A DNA stretch of 64,000 nucleotides from Rhizobium sp. AAP43 (GTDB taxonomy: Bacteria; Pseudomonadota; Alphaproteobacteria; Rhizobiales; Rhizobiaceae): positions 62,001 to 126,000 of the forward strand of contig NZ_LJHS01000022.1 in assembly GCF_001296045.1 (NCBI RefSeq), given 5' to 3'. Shown piece after piece: positions 44,930 through 54,113 of this stretch (position 1 is the stretch's first letter; every line of letters starts with the position of its first letter). The position numbers and the translations under genes are program-made. The notes beneath the pieces are model-generated. The model was not told where the DNA came from and searched no databases. It was given only the letters and a program-made list of their open reading frames with translations.

Positions 44930-44957
44930 TTGACCTCCGGTCGATCCCGTGTAACAT
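44930..44957 (+). promoter_or_regulatory. Candidate promoter of the arabinofuranosidase operon
   Basis: TTGACC at 44930-44935, 16-base spacer, TAACAT at 44952-44957. Transcription would begin near 44964, just upstream of the dyad at 44975-44993. Confidence 0.5.
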
Positions 44958-44974
44958 ATCGCCAATCATGATAG

Positions 44975-44993
44975 ATATCCGAAAAACGGATAT
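44975..44993. promoter_or_regulatory. Candidate operator of the arabinofuranosidase operon
   Basis: Perfect inverted repeat ATATCCG-AAAAA-CGGATAT located just after the predicted transcription start and before the abfA ribosome site, a classic repressor position. Likely recognised by the ArsR-type protein encoded upstream. Confidence 0.5.
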
Positions 44994-45011
44994 GCAAGGG
45001 AGGCGTAAAAC

Positions 45012-46520
<1,509 letters not shown>

Positions 46521-46547
46521 AACGATCGACGACGGGGAGGAGAAACC

Positions 46548-47645
46548 ATGTCGGCTTCGATTGAAATCGAAAATGTCACCAAGCGTTACGGCGCGCTGAC
46601 CGTTCTGGACGAGATCTCGCTCTCGATAGACGCAGGCGAATTCGTCGTATTCCTCGGACCCTCGGGCTGCGGGAAGTCGACGCTTCTGCGCATGATCGCC
46701 GGGCTTGAGGATGTCACCCAAGGCACGATCCGTGTGGCCGGGGAGCGGGTGGATACCCTGCCCCCTGGCAAACGCGGTGTGGCCATGGTCTTCCAGTCCT
46801 ATGCGCTCTACCCGCATATGACAGTGAAGCAGAACATGGCATTCGGGCTCGAAAACATCCGCATGCCACAGGATGAGATCGAGCGGCGTGTTGTGGCGGC
46901 CGCAGACACGCTGGAAATCGGGCACCTTCTCGATCGAAAGCCTCAGAAGCTCTCAGGTGGACAGCGCCAGCGCGTCGCGATCGGGCGTGCCATCGTCAAG
47001 GAGCCCAAAGCCTTCCTGTTCGACGAACCACTGTCGAACCTGGATGCAGCCCTGCGCGGCAGGACACGCCTGGAACTGGCGCAACTGCATGGTCGGCTTG
47101 GCTCGACAATGGTCTTCGTAACCCATGACCAGGTCGAGGCGATGACGCTGGCCGACCGGATCGTCATCATGAATGCCCGCAAGATCGAACAGATCGGCAC
47201 GCCGATGGAGGTCTATCAGCGCCCGGCGACCCGTTTCGTCGCCGGCTTCATCGGCTCACCGGCGATGAACTTCCTGCCCGTTTCAGGCTGGGCCCGCGGT
47301 CCGTCAGGCCTGATCGTCACGACCGCAGGCCTAGGGCGTGTGGAAACAGGCTTTATCGCCCCGAGCGATCTTGGTCCTGACGGCGCCGTGCTCGGCATCC
47401 GTGCCGAAGACGTTTCGGTTTGTGCTCCAGGCGAAGCGGGCGTTCCCCTGAGGGCAGACGTCATCGAACGCCTCGGCGACAGGACCCTGATCTATGGCGC
47501 ACTCGGCGACGGCACCAAGCTCGTCGTTGAAGCGGACGGCCGGTCGCTGGTCAAGGCGGGTGACACGGTCAGCATAAAGGCCGACGCCCATGCCTTCCAT
47601 CTCTTCGGCGCGGACGGACACGCGCTTGCAAGGCAGGAGGGCTGA
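46548..47645 (+). CDS. Sugar ABC transporter ATP-binding protein (UgpC/MsmK type)
   Basis: In 365 residues: Walker A GPSGCGKST, Q-loop FQSYALYPHM, signature LSGGQRQRVAIGRA, Walker B AFLFDEPLSNLDA, then the C-terminal OB/TOBE region (IGSPAMNFLPV, LGIRAEDVSV) typical of carbohydrate CUT1 ATPases. Located 27 bases after abfA with GGGGAGGAG as ribosome site. Serves the permeases encoded next. Confidence 0.94.
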   Translation: MSASIEIENVTKRYGALTVLDEISLSIDAGEFVVFLGPSGCGKSTLLRMIAGLEDVTQGTIRVAGERVDTLPPGKRGVAMVFQSYALYPHMTVKQNMAFGLENIRMPQDEIERRVVAAADTLEIGHLLDRKPQKLSGGQRQRVAIGRAIVKEPKAFLFDEPLSNLDAALRGRTRLELAQLHGRLGSTMVFVTHDQVEAMTLADRIVIMNARKIEQIGTPMEVYQRPATRFVAGFIGSPAMNFLPVSGWARGPSGLIVTTAGLGRVETGFIAPSDLGPDGAVLGIRAEDVSVCAPGEAGVPLRADVIERLGDRTLIYGALGDGTKLVVEADGRSLVKAGDTVSIKADAHAFHLFGADGHALARQEG

Positions 47646-47646
47646 C

Positions 47647-48528
47647 ATGGCAGAGAGCTATCGCCGCAGCCAGTGGAGCCATGGGCTTTTCATCCTGCCC
47701 TATCTGCTCGTCTTTGTCGCATTGCTGGCCTTTCCGCTTTTCTGGGGCATATGGCTCAGCCTGCATAAAGTGGATCTCTTCGGTCCCGGTCGTTTTGTCG
47801 GCATCACCAATTATGTCCGGGTCCTGGGCGATCCGGTCTTCCTGCAGGCGCTGCGCAACACGGTGATATTCGTCCTCTTTAGCGTGCCATCGCTGGTCGC
47901 GCTCGGACTTTTCCTGGCGCTTGCCCTCAATCGCACCACCCGCACGACCAGCTTCTTCCGGGGACTGTTCTTCTCCTCCTCGGTGCTGTCGGTCACCATC
48001 GTGACGCTGATCTGGCGCTTCGTCTTCATCCCGGGTGACGGTCTGCTTTCCGTGTTGTTCGAACAAACCGGCCTCGAGCAGATCAACTTTCTCTCGACCA
48101 AGGGCTGGTCGCTGTTTTCTGTCGGTGTCGCCACCGTCTGGTGGTGCGTCGGTCTGCCGATGATGCTTTTTCTTGCAGCCCTCCAACAGGTCCCGCAAGA
48201 CCTTTACGAGGCCGCTGCCCTCGACAATGCCAGCCCGCGGCGCGTGCTGACGCGGATCACCCTGCCCTCGATCGCCCGAACCATCATGCTCGTCACGATC
48301 ATCCAGATCGTCATGCAGTTTCAGCTTTTCGGGCAGGCACAGCAGATGACCAATGGCGGGCCAAACGGCAGCTCACGTCCTCTCGTCATGTATATCTACG
48401 AAGTCGGCTTCATTCGGTGGGATGTCGGCCGCGCAGCCGCAGCCTCGCAAGTTCTCTTCTTGATCATCCTCATCGCGGCCATGGCCCAGTACGTCGTGTC
48501 CACACGCAAGACGGAGGCTGGAGCATGA
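47647..48528 (+). CDS. Sugar ABC transporter permease (MalF-like)
   Basis: In 293 residues, six spans; HGLFILPYLLVFVALLAFPLFWG is the first. The EAA loop is YEAAALDNASPRRVLTRITLPSI. Start ATG 47647 with GGAGGG upstream, one base after the ATPase stop. CUT1 family by pattern. Confidence 0.92.
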   Translation: MAESYRRSQWSHGLFILPYLLVFVALLAFPLFWGIWLSLHKVDLFGPGRFVGITNYVRVLGDPVFLQALRNTVIFVLFSVPSLVALGLFLALALNRTTRTTSFFRGLFFSSSVLSVTIVTLIWRFVFIPGDGLLSVLFEQTGLEQINFLSTKGWSLFSVGVATVWWCVGLPMMLFLAALQQVPQDLYEAAALDNASPRRVLTRITLPSIARTIMLVTIIQIVMQFQLFGQAQQMTNGGPNGSSRPLVMYIYEVGFIRWDVGRAAAASQVLFLIILIAAMAQYVVSTRKTEAGA

Positions 48529-49376
48529 GCCGTCCTGACGAAACCTACAAGCCGGACGTCCTGACGGCAAACCGGCCACTTCTCTGGGGTGCTGCCTTCC
48601 TGTCGGTCGTGATGATGGCGCCGGTGGCTTGGCTGGTCGGCCTTTCGATCAAGAACAACCAGGAACTGATGATCGGTACGGATTCGGTCTTCCGGGCGCC
48701 CTATACCATCGTCAACTATTTCAACATCCTGCAATCCTCGCAGGTCTTCGGCTGGTTCTTCAACAGTTTCGTGGTCGCGACAGGCCAGACATTGATGGTG
48801 CTCGTCCTGGCCTCTCTGGCTGGCTACGGCTTTGCCCGCCTGGAATTCCCCTTCCGGCGCACGTTGTTCGTCATCGTGCTGTTCGGCCTCGCCGTTCCGG
48901 AACAGGCCGTCATCATCGCTCGCCATCAGATGTTCAATTGGTTCGGCCTGCACAACACCTATCTCGGCTTGATGCTGCCTGGCATGTCTTCGGCCTTCGG
49001 CGTGTTCCTCATGACCCAGTTCTTCCGGGCGATCCCGAAGGATATCGACGAGGCAGCCCTGCTCGACAATGCTTCCCAGTTTCGGATCTTCTGGAAGATC
49101 ATGCTGCCATTGACACTGCCTGCCCAGGCGACTCTTGGCATCTTTACTTTCCTGCATGCCTGGAACGACTATTGGTGGCCTCTGATCTCGGCGACCAAGA
49201 AGGAAATGTACACGCTGACGATCGGAATCGCCTCGTCACAGTCGAACTTTGCCCAAAGCGAAGGCCTCGGCTTCTTGGCGGCTCAGGCGGTCTTTGCCAG
49301 CCTGCCTGCGCTGATCGTCTATCTGATTTTCCAGAAACACATCGTCACAGCCGTTTCGGGTGGCGCCGTGAAGTAA
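48525..49376 (+). CDS. Sugar ABC transporter permease (MalG-like)
   Basis: In 283 residues, six spans, EAA loop DEAALLDNASQFRIFWKIMLPLTLP. The ATG overlaps the previous stop (ATGA). Partner of 47647-48528 in the membrane channel. A long in-frame upstream extension to 48141 is antisense-like noise within the first permease. Confidence 0.92.
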   Translation: MSRPDETYKPDVLTANRPLLWGAAFLSVVMMAPVAWLVGLSIKNNQELMIGTDSVFRAPYTIVNYFNILQSSQVFGWFFNSFVVATGQTLMVLVLASLAGYGFARLEFPFRRTLFVIVLFGLAVPEQAVIIARHQMFNWFGLHNTYLGLMLPGMSSAFGVFLMTQFFRAIPKDIDEAALLDNASQFRIFWKIMLPLTLPAQATLGIFTFLHAWNDYWWPLISATKKEMYTLTIGIASSQSNFAQSEGLGFLAAQAVFASLPALIVYLIFQKHIVTAVSGGAVK

Positions 49377-49384
49377 AGCCTGCC

Positions 49385-49407
49385 CCGGCCGGGGAGGAGC
49401 CGGCCGG
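49385..49407 (+). other. GC-rich hairpin before the binding-protein gene
   Basis: CCGGCC (49385-49390) pairs with GGCCGG (49402-49407) in the 76-base gap before the substrate-binding protein. It lacks a T run. It may stabilise the 3' message so that the binding protein exceeds the permeases. Confidence 0.3.
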
Positions 49408-49452
49408 CCGTGTTCAACAGGGCCAAGAGGCCCGACTAGAGGGAGTGAGACC

Positions 49453-50763
49453 ATGAAACGCATTCTACTGACAACTGTTGCTGTCATTGCGCTGGGCTAT
49501 GGAGCCAGCGCACAGGCACAGACGAAAATTGAACTTCAGCGCTTTTTCGGCGCCTGCGAAGCGGACTACGGCACGGTAACAGATGTTTCTGCCGCAGTCG
49601 GCGAATGCGGTATCATCACCGCACTGGTCAACAAGTTCGAAGCTGACAATCCTGATATCGACGTCAGTGTCACGACGGTCGAATGGCCGGGCTATGACCA
49701 GCTCAATGCTCAGCTCGCCTCTGGTGCTGCACCCGATGTCGTCTCCATGCACTATTCCGCAATCTCGGATTACCAGAGCCGCGATCTGATCGAGCCGATT
49801 GATGAAGTGCTGGCAGCCGAAGGCGTTACATCGGCCAGCTTCACGGATGCTGCCCTCAACGGCGTCACCAAGGACGGAAAGCTTTATGGCCTGCCCTTCG
49901 ACAACTGGACCATGCTCTTCCACGTCAACCTGAACCTGATGAAGGAAGCAGGACTGGTCAACGCAGACGGCACGCCCATTCTGCCGAAATCGGCTGAAGA
50001 GTTGGTTGCCCAAGGCAAGCAGTTCAAGGAAAAGACCGGCAAGCCATATCTCGTCCAGATCCTCGCCAACGAAACCGCGTCCTATGCGCGTGTAATCTAC
50101 ACACTGCTCCAGCAGCAGAATGCTGACTTCTTTGCCGATCCGACCGCTATCAAGCTGAACACACCGGAAGCCAAAGCCGCGGTTGAACTGCTAAAGCGGA
50201 TCAAGGACGAAGGCATCACCACCACCGGCCTCGACTACGCTGCAGCGGTCTCCGCATTTGCAAACGGTGACGGTGGCATCGCAGTCAACGGTACCTGGCT
50301 GATCGGAGATTATGTCGCCCAGTCGGAGAAAGACGGAACTGCTCTTGCGAAGGGTTACACCGTCTATCCAATCCCTCAGCTCTTCCCCGGCCAGGACAGC
50401 ACCTATGCCGACGGCCATAGCTGGGTGATGCCGAAGAAAGAACGCTCGCCCGAACAGATCGCTGCCGTGGGCAAGCTGTTCAAGTTCCTCGCCGATAACG
50501 ACTTCCAGTGGGCCCGCACGGGTCACCTGCCGGCGGCCAAGGCCGTCTTCGACATGCCAGAGTTCAAGGCCCTGCCGCATCGCGACAACATCGCCAAGAT
50601 TGCGGAGACCGGACGTTCGCTGCCGGCAGAGGTGCAGCGGCAGTTCCCGATCCAGGACATCATCGGCGAAGAAATCGGTGCCGCCGTTAACGGCGACAAG
50701 CCGATCGACGAGGCACTGACCTCTGCCGAAACCCGGATCAACGAGCTCTTGGCAGATCTCTGA
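49453..50763 (+). CDS. Sugar ABC transporter substrate-binding protein
   Basis: Periplasmic binding protein of 436 residues with a Sec signal (residues 1-22, ending GASAQAQ). Mature features IELQRFFGACEADYG, WPGYDQLNAQLASGAAPDVV and FDNWTMLFHVN are typical of family 1 (CUT1) sugar binders. Last gene of the abf operon, 76 bases after the permease and followed by a terminator. Presumed ligand: arabino-oligosaccharide, from the GH51 context. Confidence 0.92.
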   Translation: MKRILLTTVAVIALGYGASAQAQTKIELQRFFGACEADYGTVTDVSAAVGECGIITALVNKFEADNPDIDVSVTTVEWPGYDQLNAQLASGAAPDVVSMHYSAISDYQSRDLIEPIDEVLAAEGVTSASFTDAALNGVTKDGKLYGLPFDNWTMLFHVNLNLMKEAGLVNADGTPILPKSAEELVAQGKQFKEKTGKPYLVQILANETASYARVIYTLLQQQNADFFADPTAIKLNTPEAKAAVELLKRIKDEGITTTGLDYAAAVSAFANGDGGIAVNGTWLIGDYVAQSEKDGTALAKGYTVYPIPQLFPGQDSTYADGHSWVMPKKERSPEQIAAVGKLFKFLADNDFQWARTGHLPAAKAVFDMPEFKALPHRDNIAKIAETGRSLPAEVQRQFPIQDIIGEEIGAAVNGDKPIDEALTSAETRINELLADL

Positions 50764-50822
50764 TCTCACTACCCCCATTGGGCATGGTCACATCCAACCC
50801 CATGCCCGGGCCTCCCGGCCAG

Positions 50823-50851
50823 GCCCTGCACGCTCCTCGTGCAGGGCTTTT
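50823..50851 (+). terminator. Rho-independent terminator of the abf operon
   Basis: Perfect 10-base stem GCCCTGCACG / CGTGCAGGGC, 5-base loop, then TTTT and another T run after CG. The rest of the gap to mrpG (to 51021) has one hairpin (50942-50948 with 50957-50963) that could end the leftward mrp transcript, without clear T run. Confidence 0.88.
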
Positions 50852-51021
50852 CGTTTTAGATGCCGGTGCTAGAAAATTTTCAGCAAAATTACGCAGCGGT
50901 TTTGCGTCGGGAATTGCGTGAAAACACAAACCTCGAGCCGTTCCGCGACTTGCTGTTCGCGGAGAGGCTTCTGGGCAAAGCGACAGCGCCAGACAGTCAC
51001 AGGCCCAACCGCCAACCACAA

Positions 51022-51381
51022 TTAGAGCTGCTCATCCTCATCAGCCTGCGTCAGACCAAGTCCTTCCGATCGATCCCGATGCAAGGCGGCCCGCGCCAAC
51101 AAGATCAGGGTGACGGGGGTGGTGACGGTGACGAAGATGCCGATCAGGATTTCGTGCAGCACAGGTCGCGAGCCAATGACGGAAAAATAGAGGATGGAGG
51201 CAAGCATGATCCCGCCAACGCCCCAACTGGTCCCGAGCGTTGGTGCATGGATGCGCTCGTAGAAGCTTGGGAGACGCAAGAACCCGATGGCGCCGATCAG
51301 CGTCAGAACGGATCCAAGGAGAAGCAGACTTGAAACCGCGATCACAAGCCAGAGCGGCAGATCCGTGACGGGAATGTTCAC
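51022..51381 (-). CDS. mrpG: Na+(K+)/H+ antiporter subunit G
   Basis: Small membrane subunit of the Mrp/Pha complex. In 119 residues, three spans with GAIGFLRLPSFYERIHAPTLGTSWGV, the subunit G signature. GTG start overlaps the mrpF stop (GTGA). Last gene of the operon. Confidence 0.92.
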   Translation of the reverse strand: MNIPVTDLPLWLVIAVSSLLLLGSVLTLIGAIGFLRLPSFYERIHAPTLGTSWGVGGIMLASILYFSVIGSRPVLHEILIGIFVTVTTPVTLILLARAALHRDRSEGLGLTQADEDEQL

Positions 51382-51659
51382 TCGATGACCTCCCCACGCA
51401 TGAGAAATTTCGCGAGCGCCACCGTCGCGACAAAGCCGAGCAGGCCGATCACCAATGCTGCCTCGAAATAGATGGTCGTGCCGCTTCCGATCCCGAAGGT
51501 CACCAGAAGCAGCATGGCGATGATATAGACGGCATCAAGCGCGATGACCCGATCCTGCGCACGTGGTCCGATAAAGATCCGGACAGCCGCAATCATCATG
51601 GCCAGCGCCAGAAGGACCTTGGCGATCGATATGGCAGTGAAAAGAATGATCACGCTCAT
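51378..51659 (-). CDS. mrpF: Na+(K+)/H+ antiporter subunit F
   Basis: In 93 residues, three spans; RIFIGPRAQDRVIALDAVY is the MrpF signature. The ATG overlaps the mrpE stop by four bases. Confidence 0.92.
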   Translation of the reverse strand: MSVIILFTAISIAKVLLALAMMIAAVRIFIGPRAQDRVIALDAVYIIAMLLLVTFGIGSGTTIYFEAALVIGLLGFVATVALAKFLMRGEVIE

Positions 51660-52132
51660 CCGATGATCTCCAGCAAGAGGGCTTCATATCGATGTTTCAC
51701 CGTCGCAATCCAGGCCTCCTCGTCGACAAGATCGAGGACATGGATCAGCACCGTCTTTTTCCGGCTGTCATAGGCCAGCCAGGCAGAGCCCGGCGTGCTT
51801 GTCAGGATCACGGCCATCGCGGCCAGCGCCATCGGGTGCTCGATCTCAAGCGGCAGCCGGATGAAGCCTGATGTATGCGGCCGACGTTTGCCCTGGACGA
51901 TCAGCAGAGCAACGGCTGCATTGGAGCGAATGATGTCGACAAAAACGAGAAAAGCCAGTTTCGGGATTAGATGCCATTTCCTGATCTTCGGCTTGTCAGG
52001 TCGCAGTGACGCAAGCGCCCATCCACCAAATACGGCGACGACTGATCCGAGCAGCAAGTGACCAAGCGTAAAGTCGTTCAGCAGCAGCCACATGATGACA
52101 AGGCAGGCGCTCAGCACCGGATGGGGTATCAT
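51656..52132 (-). CDS. mrpE: Na+(K+)/H+ antiporter subunit E
   Basis: In 158 residues, N-terminal membrane hairpin then a cytoplasmic domain with TPGSAWLAYD and IHVLDLVDEEAW. Start ATG 52132 (GTG 52135 also possible) with GGGAGG upstream, overlapping the mrpD stop. Confidence 0.9.
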   Translation of the reverse strand: MIPHPVLSACLVIMWLLLNDFTLGHLLLGSVVAVFGGWALASLRPDKPKIRKWHLIPKLAFLVFVDIIRSNAAVALLIVQGKRRPHTSGFIRLPLEIEHPMALAAMAVILTSTPGSAWLAYDSRKKTVLIHVLDLVDEEAWIATVKHRYEALLLEIIG

Positions 52133-53778
52133 CACGATCCTCCCGTCTCGGTTTCGCCCGTCTCGGTTTCGAAAGCGGGCACCGAGCTCTCGATAACCAC
52201 CGCATTGCGCACCGCATCAATGTATTGCTTCGGATTCTCCAGGCTCCGAATGGTCGTGTCCATATAGTGCATGACCGGACCCGCCTGGATCGCCAGCACT
52301 AGCGTGAGGAACAGAAGGAACATCACAGGCACGACTTCGACGACCAGAACGCGCGGGACCGTGCCTTCGATCGAGCCCCAGAAGGTGCGGATTCCCGCAC
52401 GCGTCATGGAGATCAGGGCGGCAATTCCGGAAAAGATAACAAGAACAATCAGCATCCACACGGCAGGCCCTGGCGTCGTACCAATCGAACCGGTTCCCAT
52501 CATCGCCGACAACATGGCGAACTTTGCGATGAAGCCGGACAGCGGCGGCAGCCCGGACAGAAGGATGCCGCAAGCGGCAAAACAGATGCCGAGAATGGCA
52601 AGTGTGCCCGGCATCGCAACGCCTTCACCCTCGTCAACGTCGTGCTCCTCGCCGTCGCCATAAGCCTCCATCGTCACGGCCAGCACGTTTGCGCCCGCAT
52701 CCTGTCCCCGCTCCACCAGTTCGATCAGCATGAAGAAGGCGCCAATGGTGAGCGTCGAACTCACGAGGTAGAGAAGCGCGCCGGAGGAGACGATCCCATC
52801 ATTGATGCCGAGGACCATGAGGAGCGTGCCTGACGACACCAGCACCGAATATCCGGCAAGCCGGCCGAGCGCCTGTGATGCGAGCACCCCGATCGTGCCG
52901 AAGATCAGGGTCAGGATACCGCCGAACAGAAGCACCTGCGAACCGAAGCCGGCAGAGACACCATCCCCAAAGAGCAGCATGGTCAGTCGCAGGATGACAT
53001 AGATGCCAACCTTGCTGAGGATCGCGAACATTCCCGCGACCGGCGCAGATGCAGCACTGTAGGCAGTCGGCAGCCAGAAGCAGAGCGGCCACATGCCGAC
53101 CTTGATCAGAAAGGCAACGCCAAGAACGGCGGCACCGGCCTGCATCAGTATCAGTCGGTCGGGCTCGATGTCCGGCATGCGCGTAGCGAGATCCGCCATG
53201 TTGAGCGTGCCGGCCGTGCCATAGATCAGACTGACCCCGATCAGGAAGAACAAGGCTCCCACCAGGTTGACGGCAATGTAGTGCATGCCCGCCTTGACCC
53301 GTAACGTGCCCGTGCCATGCAGGAGAAGACCATAAGATGCCGCCAGCATGACCTCGAAGAAGACGAAGAGGTTGAAGAGATCCCCCGTCAGGAAGGCGCC
53401 ATTGACGCCGACGAGCAGCAGCTGGAACAGACTGTGATAATGTGCCCCGACGGCATGCCAACGCGCCAGAGAAAAGATCAGCGCCGCCACCGCCAAAACC
53501 GAGGCCAGAAGCAACATCAATGCCGACAATCCATCGATGACCAGCACGATGCCGAAGGGGGCTGCCCAATTGCCGAGCAGATAGACATTGTCGAAATCAT
53601 TCGGCCCGCTCTCGATCCGAAAAAGGATCGCGGCATTGAGGACGAGCAGCACGACTGCGGCAAGGCTGATCAGTGCCTTTACCGTCCTGTTACGCTCATC
53701 GATGAACAGCAGAATAGCAGCCGTCAGCATCGGCAGCAGTATGGGCGTGATGATCAGATGATGGCTGAACGACGTCAC
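52132..53778 (-). CDS. mrpD: Na+(K+)/H+ antiporter subunit D
   Basis: Proton-channel subunit related to complex I NuoL/M/N. In 548 residues about 14 spans; GDLFNLFVFFEVMLAASYGL, KVGMWPLCFWLPTAYS and GLPPLSGFIAKF are family motifs, with the conserved lysine in VGMWP context. A Glu/Asp-rich loop (about 385-400) and a C-terminal ETETGETETG tail generated by a 15-base duplication are local oddities. GTG start overlaps mrpC. Confidence 0.93.
   Translation of the reverse strand: MTSFSHHLIITPILLPMLTAAILLFIDERNRTVKALISLAAVVLLVLNAAILFRIESGPNDFDNVYLLGNWAAPFGIVLVIDGLSALMLLLASVLAVAALIFSLARWHAVGAHYHSLFQLLLVGVNGAFLTGDLFNLFVFFEVMLAASYGLLLHGTGTLRVKAGMHYIAVNLVGALFFLIGVSLIYGTAGTLNMADLATRMPDIEPDRLILMQAGAAVLGVAFLIKVGMWPLCFWLPTAYSAASAPVAGMFAILSKVGIYVILRLTMLLFGDGVSAGFGSQVLLFGGILTLIFGTIGVLASQALGRLAGYSVLVSSGTLLMVLGINDGIVSSGALLYLVSSTLTIGAFFMLIELVERGQDAGANVLAVTMEAYGDGEEHDVDEGEGVAMPGTLAILGICFAACGILLSGLPPLSGFIAKFAMLSAMMGTGSIGTTPGPAVWMLIVLVIFSGIAALISMTRAGIRTFWGSIEGTVPRVLVVEVVPVMFLLFLTLVLAIQAGPVMHYMDTTIRSLENPKQYIDAVRNAVVIESSVPAFETETGETETGGS
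52142..52171. repeat. 15-base tandem duplication in the mrpD 3' end
   Basis: CCCGTCTCGGTTTCG at 52142-52156 is repeated at 52157-52171, adding an ETGET repeat to the extreme C-terminus of MrpD. In frame; no functional effect expected. Confidence 0.85.
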
Positions 53779-54113
53779 GGCTTCTCGTTCCTCCCGTCGA
53801 CATGGTCGTTTCCAGTCAGGCCGCGCGCGGCGAGAAGAACGACGAGGAAGAGAGCCGTCGTCGCAAATCCGATGACAATGGCAGTCAGCACCAAGGCTTG
53901 CGGCACCGGATCGGTGAGTGTGCTGGACAGCACGCCATCCTCAAGCACCGGAGGCCGGTTGCTCTTCACGCCACCGACGCCGAAAATGAAAAGGTTTACC
54001 GCATAGGACAGCAGCGAGAGGCCAACAATCACCTGATAGGTCCGCGGCCGCAAGATCAGCCAGACGCCGCAGGTCGTCATCACGCCAATTGCGATCGACA
54101 GGACGAGTTCCAT
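53775..54113 (-). CDS. mrpC: Na+(K+)/H+ antiporter subunit C
   Basis: NuoK-like subunit. In 112 residues, three spans; VGLSLLSYAVNLFIF and DPVPQALVLTAIVIGFA are signatures. ATG 54113 overlaps the mrpA stop. A longer in-frame extension is noise within mrpA. Confidence 0.93.
   Translation of the reverse strand: MELVLSIAIGVMTTCGVWLILRPRTYQVIVGLSLLSYAVNLFIFGVGGVKSNRPPVLEDGVLSSTLTDPVPQALVLTAIVIGFATTALFLVVLLAARGLTGNDHVDGRNEKP

Noticed and set aside
50860-51333. Plus-strand 157-residue frame entering mrpG
   Set aside because: Most of it is antisense to mrpG; the first 50 residues have no ribosome site or family resemblance, so a gene remnant cannot be supported.
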